From Clavibacter capsici (GTDB lineage: Bacteria; Actinomycetota; Actinomycetes; Actinomycetales; Microbacteriaceae), in NCBI RefSeq assembly GCF_001280205.1, contig NZ_CP012573.1, positions 496,001-560,000 on the forward strand: a stretch of DNA of 64,000 nucleotides, given 5' to 3'. A model generated the notes under the pieces. The model made no database searches. It saw only the letters and a program-made list of their open reading frames with translations, and was not told the DNA's origin. Shown here piece after piece: positions 1-8,135 of this stretch. The position numbers were made by a program, and so were the translations under genes. Each line of letters starts with the position of its first letter. Positions within the stretch are counted from its first letter, which is position 1.

Positions 1-402
1 GTGCACCACGTGCGCCTCTCCGTGACCGACCTGGCCCGCTCGCGCGCCTTCTACGAGGGCGTGCTCGGGCTCACCCCCGCCATCGAGAGCGAGGGCGACC
101 CGAGCGACCCGGCCGTGCGGCAGGATCCCGCGCAGTACTTCGGCGGCGTGATCTACGGCGTCGGCTCGCAGCTCCTCGGCCTGCGCCCCGTCACGGCCGG
201 CGGCGCGTTCGACCCCGAGACGCGCGGCCTCGACCACGTCAGCCTCCAGGTCGGCTCGCGCGACGACCTCGTGCGCGCGGCCGCGGTGCTCGAGGAGCGC
301 GGCATCGTCCACGGCGAGGTCATCGACTTCCCGACGGGCATGTCGATCCTCTCCGTGCAGGACCCCGACGACATCAACGTCGAGCTCGTCGCGGCGGGCT
401 GA
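1..402 (+). CDS. VOC-family (glyoxalase-like) protein, possibly cut by the window edge
   Basis: A single vicinal-oxygen-chelate domain of about 130 residues, roughly the full size of small one-domain family members. It opens with the usual first strand and helix (HHVRLSVTDLARSRAFYEG), repeats the pattern at GLDHVSLQV near residue 76, and ends with DINVELV, whose Glu is a typical metal ligand. The family includes glyoxalases, dioxygenases and thiol transferases, and the substrate cannot be read from sequence. The first codon is the GTG at window base 1, so the true start may lie upstream. The next gene on the same strand is an OhrR-like redox regulator, which fits a detoxification role only by inference. 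Confidence 0.8.
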   Translation: MHHVRLSVTDLARSRAFYEGVLGLTPAIESEGDPSDPAVRQDPAQYFGGVIYGVGSQLLGLRPVTAGGAFDPETRGLDHVSLQVGSRDDLVRAAAVLEERGIVHGEVIDFPTGMSILSVQDPDDINVELVAAG

Positions 403-490
403 CCCATCGACGACCCCCGGGCCCCGGCGCCTGCGTAACATCTATCGCATGCGCCGGGCCCGGCCGGACGCGACGGTCGAGGAGGACGCG

Positions 491-1009
491 ATGGCGATGG
501 ATCCGCTGGCGCTCGAGAGCCAGGTCTGCTTCCAGGCGGTGGTCGCCGCGCGCACGGTGGTCGCCGTCTACCGGCCGATCCTCGAGCCGCTCGGCCTCAC
601 GCACACGCAGTACCTCGTGATGCTCGCCCTCTGGGAGCGCGACGACCGCTCCGTCTCCGACCTCGGGGCGACCCTGCAGCTGGAGCCCGCGACGCTCACG
701 CCGCTGCTCAAGCGCCTCCAGGGCGCCGGGTTCGTGGACCGCGCCCGCAGCAGCGCGGACGAGCGCGTCGTCCTCGTCTCCCTCACGCCCGCGGGCCGCG
801 AGCTCCGCGACCGCGCCATGGACGTGCCCGCCCGGGCGGCCGCGCGCACCGGCATGACGGTGGAGGAGCTCGTGATGCTGCGGGACTCGCTCACCGACGT
901 GGTGGGGCGGCTGACCGGCTCGGTCGCGGACGGCGACGGCGACGGGGGAGCCGGGGCCGACGCGGAGAACCGCGGGGCCGACGCCGGCGCGGACCACCGC
1001 GCCGCCTGA
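491..1009 (+). CDS. MarR-family regulator, OhrR-like
   Basis: Winged-helix regulator of 172 residues. The N-terminus LESQVCF followed by YRPILEPLGLTHTQYLVMLALWE is the OhrR signature, with the Cys near residue 13 where the peroxide-sensing Cys of OhrR sits. The recognition helix lies around LEPATLTPLLKRL. OhrR proteins repress organic-hydroperoxide resistance genes until the Cys is oxidised. No ohr gene is visible here, so the target is unknown. I chose the ATG at 491 because GAGGAGG lies 5 bases before it and the Cys position then matches the family. An ATG at 449, seven bases after a TAACAT hexamer, could begin a leaderless transcript and would add 14 residues. The C-terminal tail is acidic and Gly/Ala-rich. 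Confidence 0.85.
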   Translation: MAMDPLALESQVCFQAVVAARTVVAVYRPILEPLGLTHTQYLVMLALWERDDRSVSDLGATLQLEPATLTPLLKRLQGAGFVDRARSSADERVVLVSLTPAGRELRDRAMDVPARAAARTGMTVEELVMLRDSLTDVVGRLTGSVADGDGDGGAGADAENRGADAGADHRAA

Positions 1010-1016
1010 CCGGCCG

Positions 1017-2657
1017 TCAGCGGGCGGCGTCGAAGGGCGTCCAGCTCGCGTCGGTGACGCGCGTCGTACCGTCGACGGCCTCGACGGAGAGGGCCGCGCC
1101 GCCCAGCGCCCCGACGGTCGCCGTCGTGAGCACCGCGCGGTCGCCGTCGACGAAGGCCTCGATCGTGCGGTCGTCGACGACGAGGTCGAGCGTCACGGGA
1201 TCCCCGGGCGCCATATCCGGCAGCGGCGCCGTCGCCGGCCGCTCGTAGGGGTCCGGCATGATCCCGTCCGGGTCGTCGTCGCGGACGACGAAGGCCTGCC
1301 GCCGCTCCCGGTCGTAGCCGACCGTCACCGAGCCGCCCTCGGGGGACGCGAGCCGCACGCGGGTCTCGCGCGCGGGATCCGCCGGGTCGGGCGTGAGCGT
1401 GAGGCGGAGGCGCGAGGGGCCGCCCGGACCGTCGGCGAGCGGCGTCGAGGCGTCGACCCGGGCGTCGGCGATGGGTCGCGCCTCGCCCTCGCGGCCGCCG
1501 AGCGCGTCGAGCGCGGACGACCGGAGCGCCCAGCCGTCGCCGTCGGACACCAGCCGGAGCTCGCGGACCAGCGACTGGCCGCCGCCCGCGCCCCCGTCGC
1601 GCAGGGGGAGGCGGCCCGCGTAGTCCCAGCTGCTCGTCCAGCCCATCGCGTAGCGGCGGGTGGGCGCGTCGCCGTCGGCCGGATCCGCCCAGGTCACCCC
1701 CGCGTAGAAGTCGCTGCCCTGGTCGAGCCAGCGCGGGGCGTCGTCGTCGGTCGTGAAGCGCTCGCCGTCGAAGTCGCCGACCCAGTAGGCGTAGCCCGTG
1801 CCGCGGCCCTGGCCGGCGCCGTTCGCGCTCGCGCCGAGGACCCAGCGGACGCGGTCCGGATCATCGGCGCTCGCGATCGGGAACACGTCCGGGGTCTCCA
1901 GCGTGCCGAGGTCGTCGCGCCCGAAGTCGGAGCGGTAGGTCCAGTGGATGAGGTCGGGCGACGTGTAGAAGCCGATGCGCCGGCCCTCCGCGAGCGCCAT
2001 GCTCCATCGCCCGTGCGCACCGTCCCACACGACCTTCGGGTCGCGGAAGTCGGGGCCGCCCGGGTTGTCCAGGACGGGGTTGCCGGCGTACGGCTGGAAC
2101 CGGTAGCCGCCGTCGGTGGAGTAGTAGAGGGACTGCCGCTGCACGCCGTCGGACTGCTGCGTGAGGATCGCGACCACCGTGCCGGCGCCGAGCCCGGACG
2201 TGTCCGCCGTGTCGACGACCACGCTGCCGGTCTCGGCGTCGCCGAGCGGCGTGTCGTACTTGCCGATCGCGACGCCCTCGTCGTGCCAGGTGACCATGTC
2301 GGGCGACGTGTAGTGCCGCCACGAGGATCCGTTGCCGCCCGGGTGGTCGGCGTTGACGAGCGCGTAGGCGTGCCAGACGCCGTCGAGCTGGAAGGGGCGC
2401 TGCGGGTCGTTCATGAACTCGCCGGCCGGTCGGATGTGGATGCCGTCGTCGGCGGCGCGGGGCGCGGGCGGCGGGGGCGCGACGGGCCCGCGGTCGGCGC
2501 CCGTCAGGCCGCGGACGGCGAGGACGAGGGCGGCGGCGACGAGGATGGCGACGATCGTGAGGAGCGCGCGCCGATGGCGGCGGGCGAGCGGGCGGATGCG
2601 GTCGAGGAGTCGGGGAGCGAGCCCCGGGGTCTGCGGGCGCGGTGGGGATGCGGTCAT
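1017..2657 (-). CDS. GH32 beta-fructosidase (levanase/inulinase type), membrane-anchored
   Basis: A 546-residue glycoside hydrolase family 32 enzyme that hydrolyses beta-fructosyl bonds in sucrose, levan or inulin. The catalytic set is visible: nucleophile Asp84 in MNDP, transition-state Asp206 in FRDP, and acid/base Glu254 in LETPD, which replaces the more common EC motif. A C-terminal beta-sandwich follows. Residues 31-49 form one hydrophobic segment after a basic stretch. With no lipobox, I infer a signal anchor holding the catalytic domain outside the cell. The ATG at 2657 is chosen for the AGGAG about 9 bases upstream. An open frame runs 73 codons further but has no such site. It is divergent from the levansucrase, so one makes fructan or splits sucrose and the other trims it. 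Confidence 0.9.
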   Translation of the reverse strand: MTASPPRPQTPGLAPRLLDRIRPLARRHRRALLTIVAILVAAALVLAVRGLTGADRGPVAPPPPAPRAADDGIHIRPAGEFMNDPQRPFQLDGVWHAYALVNADHPGGNGSSWRHYTSPDMVTWHDEGVAIGKYDTPLGDAETGSVVVDTADTSGLGAGTVVAILTQQSDGVQRQSLYYSTDGGYRFQPYAGNPVLDNPGGPDFRDPKVVWDGAHGRWSMALAEGRRIGFYTSPDLIHWTYRSDFGRDDLGTLETPDVFPIASADDPDRVRWVLGASANGAGQGRGTGYAYWVGDFDGERFTTDDDAPRWLDQGSDFYAGVTWADPADGDAPTRRYAMGWTSSWDYAGRLPLRDGGAGGGQSLVRELRLVSDGDGWALRSSALDALGGREGEARPIADARVDASTPLADGPGGPSRLRLTLTPDPADPARETRVRLASPEGGSVTVGYDRERRQAFVVRDDDPDGIMPDPYERPATAPLPDMAPGDPVTLDLVVDDRTIEAFVDGDRAVLTTATVGALGGAALSVEAVDGTTRVTDASWTPFDAAR

Positions 2658-2924
2658 GTCGTCGAGCTCCTCGCGTACGGCGTTCGGGGGGCAGACGGGT
2701 GGCGGAGCGGAGCGGGAGAGCATGCACCGCCGCACGACCGATGAGCGACGGTATCGGCTCGCCGGGCGCGCGTCCACCCCGTTCGGGGGACACGCCCGGG
2801 ATCCGTGGACGACCCCGTGAGGGGGCACGGGCGAGGCCGTCGACCCCCTATGCTCGCCGACCGGGGGAGCGTGCACCGCGCGACGCGATCGGTCTCATCG
2901 ATACGAGAACGAGAGTGAGAACAG
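2658..2924. promoter_or_regulatory. Divergent intergenic region between GH32 and GH68 genes
   Basis: This 267-base region must hold both promoters. A 12-of-13 direct repeat, CGTTCGGGGGGCA at 2681-2693 and CGTTCGGGGGACA at 2780-2792, is spaced 99 bases apart and is a candidate paired operator. A possible -10 element (TATGCT) for the rightward gene lies at 2849-2854, without a convincing -35. No regulator gene is adjacent. Operator function is inference from the repeat alone. Confidence 0.4.
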
Positions 2925-4490
2925 GTGACCAAGAGAATCCGACGCGGGCTGTCCGCGTCCGCCGCGGCGACCCTGGTGGTGGCGTCCGCGCTGCTCGCCG
3001 GCGGCTCCGCCCAGGCCGCGGGCTCCACCCCGCCGCGGCCCACCGTCCACACCCAGGAGGCGTACGCGCCGGAGGACGACTTCACGGCCCACTGGACGCG
3101 GGCGGACGCGAAGCAGATCGCGAAGCTGTCCGACCCGACGGCTCCGTCCCGCCAGAACTCCATGCCCGCGGCGCAGACCATGCCGCAGGTGCCGCAGGAC
3201 TTCCCGTCCATGACCGACAAGGCCTACGTGTGGGACACGTGGCCGCTGACGGACTCGTCGGGCCAGACCTACAGCGTCGACGGGTACGACGTGATCTTCG
3301 CGCTCACGGCCCCGCGCACGCTGTCGTTCGACGACCGGCACACGGCCGCCAAGATCGGGTACTTCACCCGGCCGACGGGGATCCCGGCGGAGCAGCGCCC
3401 GGAGAACGGCGGCTGGACCTACCAGGGGAACGTCTTCGGCGACGGCGTGACGGACGGGATCTTCCCCGACCAGTCGTTCACGCAGCAGGCCGAGTGGTCG
3501 GGCTCCGCGCGGATCATGGCCGACGGCACGGTCAAGATGTTCTTCACCGACGTGGCGTTCTACCGCGACGCGAAGGGGCAGGACGTGAAGCCCGCCGACC
3601 CGGTCATCTCGCTCAGCCAGGGCCGGATCGAGAAGACGGACGGCGCGGTGAAGGTCGCCGGCTTCGAGACGGTGACCCCGCTCCTGCGCCCCGACGGGCA
3701 GCGGTACCAGACCAAGGACCAGAACCCGTTCGTGAACTTCCGCGACCCGTTCACGTTCACGGATCCGGACCACCCCGGCAAGACGTACATGGTGTTCGAG
3801 GCCAACGTCGCCGGGAAGCGCGGCGAGCAGAAGTGCGACGAGACCGACCTCGGCTACCGCACGGGCGACCCGAAGGCGGAGGACCCGAAGGAGGTCACCG
3901 CGACGGGTGCGAACCTGCAGATGGCGTCCATCGGCCTCGCGGTCGCGGATGACGCGGACCTCACGAGGTGGCACTACCTCGACCCGCTGCTCGAGTCGGC
4001 CTGCGTCACCGACCAGACCGAGCGGCCCGAGGTGATGATCGAGGACGGGAAGCACTACCTGTTCACGATCAGCCACCGGTCGACCTTCGCGAACGGCATC
4101 GACGGCCCCGAGGGCGTGTACGGCTTCGTGGGCAACGGCCTCCGCAGCGACTACAAGCCCATGAACGGCGGATCCGGCCTCGTGCTCGGCAACCCGACGA
4201 ACCTGAACTACGCGGGCGGCACCGCGTACGCGCCCGACTACAACCAGACGCCGGGCGCGTTCCAGGCGTACTCGAGCTACATCCTCCCGGGCGGGCTGGT
4301 GGAGTCGTTCATCGACGCCGTCGGCACGAAGGAGTCCTTCCGCCGCGGCGGGACGCTCGGGCCGACGGTGAAGCTCGACTTCGACGGCGACACCTCGAAG
4401 CTCGACCGGGGCTACGGCGAGGGAGGGCTCGGCGCGTACGCCGACATCCCGACCACCCGGGCCTACGACCCGGCGCACCCGCCGCAGTAG
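2925..4490 (+). CDS. Levansucrase, GH68, secreted
   Basis: A 521-residue fructosyltransferase that splits sucrose and polymerises or hydrolyses the fructosyl unit. A classical signal peptide covers residues 1-32, with cleavage near AQAA. Family 68 residues are present: nucleophile Asp104 in VWDTW, Asp274 in FRDP, and acid/base Glu366 in the ERPE motif. Cys304 and Cys360 are 56 residues apart. As I recall, that is the spacing of the disulfide in Gluconacetobacter LsdA, so a similar bond is plausible, but this is inferred. Start is the GTG at 2925 with a weak GAGAGTGAG upstream. The signal peptide fits it. It is the partner of the divergent GH32 gene. Confidence 0.95.
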   Translation: MTKRIRRGLSASAAATLVVASALLAGGSAQAAGSTPPRPTVHTQEAYAPEDDFTAHWTRADAKQIAKLSDPTAPSRQNSMPAAQTMPQVPQDFPSMTDKAYVWDTWPLTDSSGQTYSVDGYDVIFALTAPRTLSFDDRHTAAKIGYFTRPTGIPAEQRPENGGWTYQGNVFGDGVTDGIFPDQSFTQQAEWSGSARIMADGTVKMFFTDVAFYRDAKGQDVKPADPVISLSQGRIEKTDGAVKVAGFETVTPLLRPDGQRYQTKDQNPFVNFRDPFTFTDPDHPGKTYMVFEANVAGKRGEQKCDETDLGYRTGDPKAEDPKEVTATGANLQMASIGLAVADDADLTRWHYLDPLLESACVTDQTERPEVMIEDGKHYLFTISHRSTFANGIDGPEGVYGFVGNGLRSDYKPMNGGSGLVLGNPTNLNYAGGTAYAPDYNQTPGAFQAYSSYILPGGLVESFIDAVGTKESFRRGGTLGPTVKLDFDGDTSKLDRGYGEGGLGAYADIPTTRAYDPAHPPQ

Positions 4491-4500
4491 GACGGGACGG

Positions 4501-4533
4501 CGCGGCGACGGCGGGCATCCCGTCGTCGCCGCG
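4501..4533. terminator. Hairpin downstream of levansucrase
   Basis: A 10-base arm CGCGGCGACG at 4501-4510 pairs with its complement at 4524-4533 around a 13-base loop, 11 bases after the levansucrase stop. No T run follows, as is usual in GC-rich actinobacteria. Confidence 0.55.
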
Positions 4534-4565
4534 TCCTCCCGGCCCGCTCATCTACACTTCGGTCG

Positions 4566-5216
4566 ATGCCTGCCCCGTCCCCCATCGCCCCGCGCGTCCA
4601 GCGCGTGATCCGGGGGCTCGCCGCATCCACCACCGCCACGTTCGTCGCCGCGCTCTTCCACGAGGCCGGCGGCGGGGTCGCTCCGTCGTGGGGCGTCGTG
4701 GCGTTCGGGCTCGCGCTGGCGTCGCTCGCGGCCATCGCGCTCGCGGGCCCGCGCACGGCGCTGTGGCGGCTCACCGCCGCGGTGGCGATCAGCCAGCTGC
4801 TCTTCCACGGGCTGTTCACCGCCGCAGGTGATGCGTCGGGCGCGGCCGTCGCGGCGGATCCGCACGCGGGCATGGCCGGGCACGGCGCCGTCCCGCTCGA
4901 CCTGACCGGCCTCGACGCCGCCACCGGTGCGGGCGCCGCGCTCGACGCCGGCATGCTGCTGTCGCACGGCGCGGCGCTCGTCGTCACCGTGCTCGCGCTC
5001 CGCCACGGCGAGGCCGCGCTCCGCGCGCTGGTCGCGGCCTCCTCCCTCCGCGTGGTGCTCGCCCTCGCGATCCCGTTCCTCCGGCCCGAGCGGCGGCGCG
5101 CCCCCGCGCTCGCCCGGGCCCACCGCGCGCCCCGGCCGCTGCGCGACCTCCGCGCCCGGATCGGCCGCCTGCGGCACCGCGGGCCGCCGCGCGCGGCCGC
5201 GCTCGCCGCCGCCTGA
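4566..5216 (+). CDS. Multi-spanning membrane protein with a His/Met-rich loop, copper-operon associated
   Basis: A 216-residue hydrophobic protein of no family I can name. It has about four membrane segments (roughly residues 20-38, 44-60, 68-85 and 130-150), a loop with HAGMAGHG near residue 105, and a very Arg-rich cytoplasmic tail. It is a paralogue of the protein at 59032-59673 with the same layout: a leading basic stretch, a similar first helix, an H/M/G-rich loop, then an LSHGAAL or VAHLLAA helix ending in LALRHGE or VALRSGE. Both copies start copper-type operons, so a role in copper handling is inferred. TACACT at 4553-4558, seven bases before the ATG, suggests a leaderless transcript. 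The YcnI gene follows 160 bases downstream. Confidence 0.75.
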   Translation: MPAPSPIAPRVQRVIRGLAASTTATFVAALFHEAGGGVAPSWGVVAFGLALASLAAIALAGPRTALWRLTAAVAISQLLFHGLFTAAGDASGAAVAADPHAGMAGHGAVPLDLTGLDAATGAGAALDAGMLLSHGAALVVTVLALRHGEAALRALVAASSLRVVLALAIPFLRPERRRAPALARAHRAPRPLRDLRARIGRLRHRGPPRAAALAAA

Positions 5217-5376
5217 TCCGCCGGACGGATCCGCGGCCCGCTCCCGCCCGACCGCTGACGCGGTCGCGGCGCGGTCGATGCCCGCGCATCCACCGCCCCC
5301 ACCTCCCTCCCTCCGGACGCCGGCACCGCCGCGTCCGCTCCCGGGGCCGCCCGCGCGGCCCGGAACAGGACATGCC

Positions 5377-6141
5377 ATGACCCGCTCATCCACCCCCGCT
5401 CCCCGCAGTCGCCGGATCCTCCGCTCGGCCACCGCGCTCGTCGGCGGCGTCGCGCTCGCCGTCGCCGTGCCGCTCGCGGCCTCCGCGCACGTCCGCGTCT
5501 CGCCCGACACGGCGGCCGCCGGCAGCTACAGCACGCTGACGTTCAAGGTCCCCACCGAGTCCGCCACCGCGACCACGACGAGCGTGACCGTCGACCTGCC
5601 GAAGGACACCCCGTTCTCCAGCCTCTCCACCGAGCCCGTGCCCGGCTGGACCGCGAAGGTCACGACGGAGGAGCTCGACACCCCCGTGAAGACGGACGAC
5701 GCGACCATCACCGACGCGCCCATCGAGGTCACCTGGACCGCCGACGACGGCGTGGGCCTCAAGGCCGGCGAGTTCCAGCGCTTCACGGTCTCCGTCGGAC
5801 CCGTGCCGGAGACCGGCAGCATCATGATGCCCGCCCACCAGGGCTACTCCGACGGCTCGGTCGTCGACTGGGACGAGGCCACCCCCGCGTCCGGCGAGGA
5901 GCCGGAGCACCCCGCGCCCACGCTCTACGTGCAGGACGCGCCGCCCGCCGACGCCATGAGCTCGATGACGACCACGCCCGCCGCCGACGCGACCGTCACC
6001 GCGGCCGCCGACCCCAGCGCGTCGACCAGCGCGGTCGCGGTGGGCCTCGGCGTGGGCGGCCTCGCCCTCGGCGCGGTCTCGCTCGTGGTCGCGGTGTTCG
6101 CGCTGACCCGCGTGCGCCGCGAGACCGGCGACCGCGCGTGA
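5377..6141 (+). CDS. ycnI: YcnI-family (DUF1775) copper-associated exported protein
   Basis: A 254-residue protein with a signal peptide (residues about 18-37). Processing at ASA leaves an N-terminal His38 (HVRVSP), the residue that forms the copper-binding histidine brace in Bacillus YcnI. The conserved tryptophans of the family appear at VPGW and VTWTADDG. A final membrane helix (about 218-240) with an RVRRE tail anchors it to the outside of the membrane. The ATG is chosen because the signal peptide begins there, although the frame is open further upstream. Its stop overlaps the CopC start by 4 bases. Known YcnI proteins work with CopC/CopD-type proteins in copper acquisition or resistance. 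Confidence 0.9.
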   Translation: MTRSSTPAPRSRRILRSATALVGGVALAVAVPLAASAHVRVSPDTAAAGSYSTLTFKVPTESATATTTSVTVDLPKDTPFSSLSTEPVPGWTAKVTTEELDTPVKTDDATITDAPIEVTWTADDGVGLKAGEFQRFTVSVGPVPETGSIMMPAHQGYSDGSVVDWDEATPASGEEPEHPAPTLYVQDAPPADAMSSMTTTPAADATVTAAADPSASTSAVAVGLGVGGLALGAVSLVVAVFALTRVRRETGDRA

Positions 6142-6977
6142 CGCCCGAGGACCGGATCCGCCCCCGCGACGGTCGGCGCCCGGCGGCGCGACGGGGACCG
6201 CTCCGGCGGGTCGCCGCCGCGCTCGCCGGCGCCTCCCTGGCCGCGGCCGCGGTCGCGCTCGTCGGGCTGGCGCAGGGCAGCGGGCCGGACGGCGCGCTGT
6301 CGGCGTCCGCGCACAACTACCTCGTGTCGAGCTCGCCCGCGGCCGGATCCACGATCGACGCGCCGCCGTCGGAGGTCACGCTGACCTTCAACGACGTGAT
6401 CCTCGACCTCGGCACGGCCGGGGGAGCCGGCGCCGGCGACGCGACCGCCGGGTCCGCGCCCGCCGCGGGCGGCTCGTCCGTCGTGCAGGTGACGGGACCC
6501 GACGACCGGCACTTCGAGACCGGCTGCGCCACCGACGCCGGACGCGCGGTGTCCGTGCCGGTCGCGCTCGGCGCCTCCGGCGAGTACCGGGTGACGTGGC
6601 GCGTGGTCTCGGCCGACGGGCATCCGGTCTCCGACTCGATCGCGTTCACGTACCAGGCGCCCGCCGGCGCCGAGGCCGCGGCGGGCACGGCCGACGGCCC
6701 GGGCTGCGCGGCGGTCTCGCCGGGCGGGTCCGCGTCCTCCGGCGGCTCGGCGGGATCCGCGGACGCGGGCTCGTCCGCCGCGGACCCGGGCACCGCCGCC
6801 GGCCAGGAGCAGGGCGTCGCGCCCTACCTCGGCGTCATCGTCGGCGTGGGCATCGGCATCGTCGTGCTCGCGGCGGCCGCGGTGGTCCTCATCGTGGTGA
6901 CCGGCCGGCGGAAGCCCGCCGGGGCGGCCGCGACGGACGCCGCGCGCGACCCCGAGGGCGGGCCGCCCGGCGCCTGA
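6138..6977 (+). CDS. copC: CopC-domain copper-binding protein with C-terminal membrane anchor
   Basis: A 279-residue exported protein. After an Arg-rich signal segment the mature chain starts at about His59 (AHNYLVSSSPAAGS), the copper ligand at the start of CopC domains. A second conserved His162 lies in SADGHPVSD. An Ala/Gly/Ser-rich insertion interrupts the domain near residues 93-112, and a flexible Ser/Gly linker leads to a membrane helix at about 230-255. Start is the GTG overlapping the ycnI stop (GTGA), so translation is coupled. CopC normally hands copper to CopD. Here the CopD homologue lies about 50 kb away in a second operon. Confidence 0.88.
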   Translation: MTPEDRIRPRDGRRPAARRGPLRRVAAALAGASLAAAAVALVGLAQGSGPDGALSASAHNYLVSSSPAAGSTIDAPPSEVTLTFNDVILDLGTAGGAGAGDATAGSAPAAGGSSVVQVTGPDDRHFETGCATDAGRAVSVPVALGASGEYRVTWRVVSADGHPVSDSIAFTYQAPAGAEAAAGTADGPGCAAVSPGGSASSGGSAGSADAGSSAADPGTAAGQEQGVAPYLGVIVGVGIGIVVLAAAAVVLIVVTGRRKPAGAAATDAARDPEGGPPGA

Positions 6978-6990
6978 GCGCGCTCCCCGT

Positions 6991-7031
6991 GACGACGGGC
7001 CCGGATCCCGCGCGGATCCGGGCCCGTCGTC
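6991..7031. terminator. Bidirectional terminator between copC and the LysR gene
   Basis: An 18-base perfect inverted repeat (arms 6991-7008 and 7014-7031, 5-base loop CGCGC) lies between two convergent genes. It can terminate both transcripts. There is no T tract on either strand. Confidence 0.8.
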
Positions 7032-7062
7032 GTCCCGGCCCGTCGTCGTCCGGGGCGGCGGC

Positions 7063-7965
7063 TCAGCCCGCGCCCTGGCCCATGGTGCGGGCCGCGCGCG
7101 CCAGGGCGTCGCGGCAGGCGCGGATCCCCGGCCGGTCGAGGCTGCCGACGCGCGACGACGTGAAGACCGTGCGCCGCGGCGATCCCGGCAGGCCGATCAG
7201 GCGCACGTCGGGCTCGCGCCCCGCCCACACGAGGTCGGGCAGCACGGACGCCGCGTGGCCGGCGCGCACGAGGTCGATGTGCGCCTGCAGATCCGCGGTC
7301 ACGTACCGCACGTCCGGCTCGAAGCCCGCGACCCGGCACACCTGCTCGGCGAAGTGCCGGGAGGCCGTGCCCGCGGGCTCCATCACCCACGGCAGGCGGC
7401 GCGCGTCGGAGATCGAGCGCACGTCGTCGCGGCCGGGCGGGAGGCCCAGGCGGAGCGGATCCACGCAGAGCTCCTCGCGGTCGAGGTCGGCCGGCCGCGG
7501 CGCCGCGTGCGCCGGGTACTGCTCGGCGATGACGAGGTCGTGGTCGCGCGCCCACACGTCGTGCAGGCCCGACTCGGGCTCGCGCATCGTGATCTCCACC
7601 CGGAGGTCCGGGTAGTCGTCGCGGAGGATCGTGAGCGCCGGCGGCACGAGGGCGAGCAGCGCGGACTGGAACGCCGCCAGGCGGATGGTGCCGGACACGT
7701 TCGCGAGCGACGCGTTCACCTCGGTCTCGGCGCGCTCCAGCCGCTCGAGCAGGGCCGTCGTGTGCTCGACGAGGATCTCGGCCTGCGGCGTGAGCACCAC
7801 CCGCCGGCCGACCCGGCGCAGCAGCGTCACGCCCGCCTCCCGCTCCAGCTGCGACAGCTGCTGCGACACCGACGACGGGCTGAACGAGAGCGCGTCGGCG
7901 ACCGCGCCGATGGTGCCGCGGAGCTTCAGCTCGCGCAGGAGCCGCAGCCGTCGCATCTCGAGCAC
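7063..7965 (-). CDS. LysR-family transcriptional regulator, probable putA regulator
   Basis: A 300-residue regulator with an N-terminal winged helix (ALSFSPSSVSQQLSQLE around residues 24-40) followed by a periplasmic-binding-like effector domain from about residue 90. It is divergent from putA, the usual place for a LysR activator of a catabolic gene, and an inverted repeat of LysR type lies between them. Proline or a related compound as effector is inference. The start could also be the internal ATG three codons later. Confidence 0.88.
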   Translation of the reverse strand: MLEMRRLRLLRELKLRGTIGAVADALSFSPSSVSQQLSQLEREAGVTLLRRVGRRVVLTPQAEILVEHTTALLERLERAETEVNASLANVSGTIRLAAFQSALLALVPPALTILRDDYPDLRVEITMREPESGLHDVWARDHDLVIAEQYPAHAAPRPADLDREELCVDPLRLGLPPGRDDVRSISDARRLPWVMEPAGTASRHFAEQVCRVAGFEPDVRYVTADLQAHIDLVRAGHAASVLPDLVWAGREPDVRLIGLPGSPRRTVFTSSRVGSLDRPGIRACRDALARAARTMGQGAG

Positions 7966-8022
7966 GTGCGCCTCCCGCGGATCCGGCCGTGGCGTGGAAT
8001 CATCGGCAGGGCCGCACGATGA

Positions 8023-8051
8023 TCATCGGAAACGTTCAGCGCATCCGATGA
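8023..8051. promoter_or_regulatory. Inverted-repeat operator between LysR gene and putA
   Basis: TCATCGGA at 8023-8030 and its exact complement TCCGATGA at 8044-8051 are separated by 13 bases, the geometry of a LysR-type site. It sits 58 bases upstream of the LysR start and 85 bases before putA. A partial copy, ATCATCGG, occurs at 8000-8007. Binding by the adjacent regulator is inference. Confidence 0.55.
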
Positions 8052-8135
8052 GAGCATGGTCCCACACTGGGAGGACGCGCCCGCCGCGCGGACGACGACC
8101 GGGCTCCGGCCCACCCGAGACGAAGAGGTTCCCGC

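Noticed and set aside
1001-1030. A hairpin at the MarR/GH32 convergent junction
   Set aside because: Stem is imperfect (bulged, 4-base perfect core), so weaker than the other terminators and not called.
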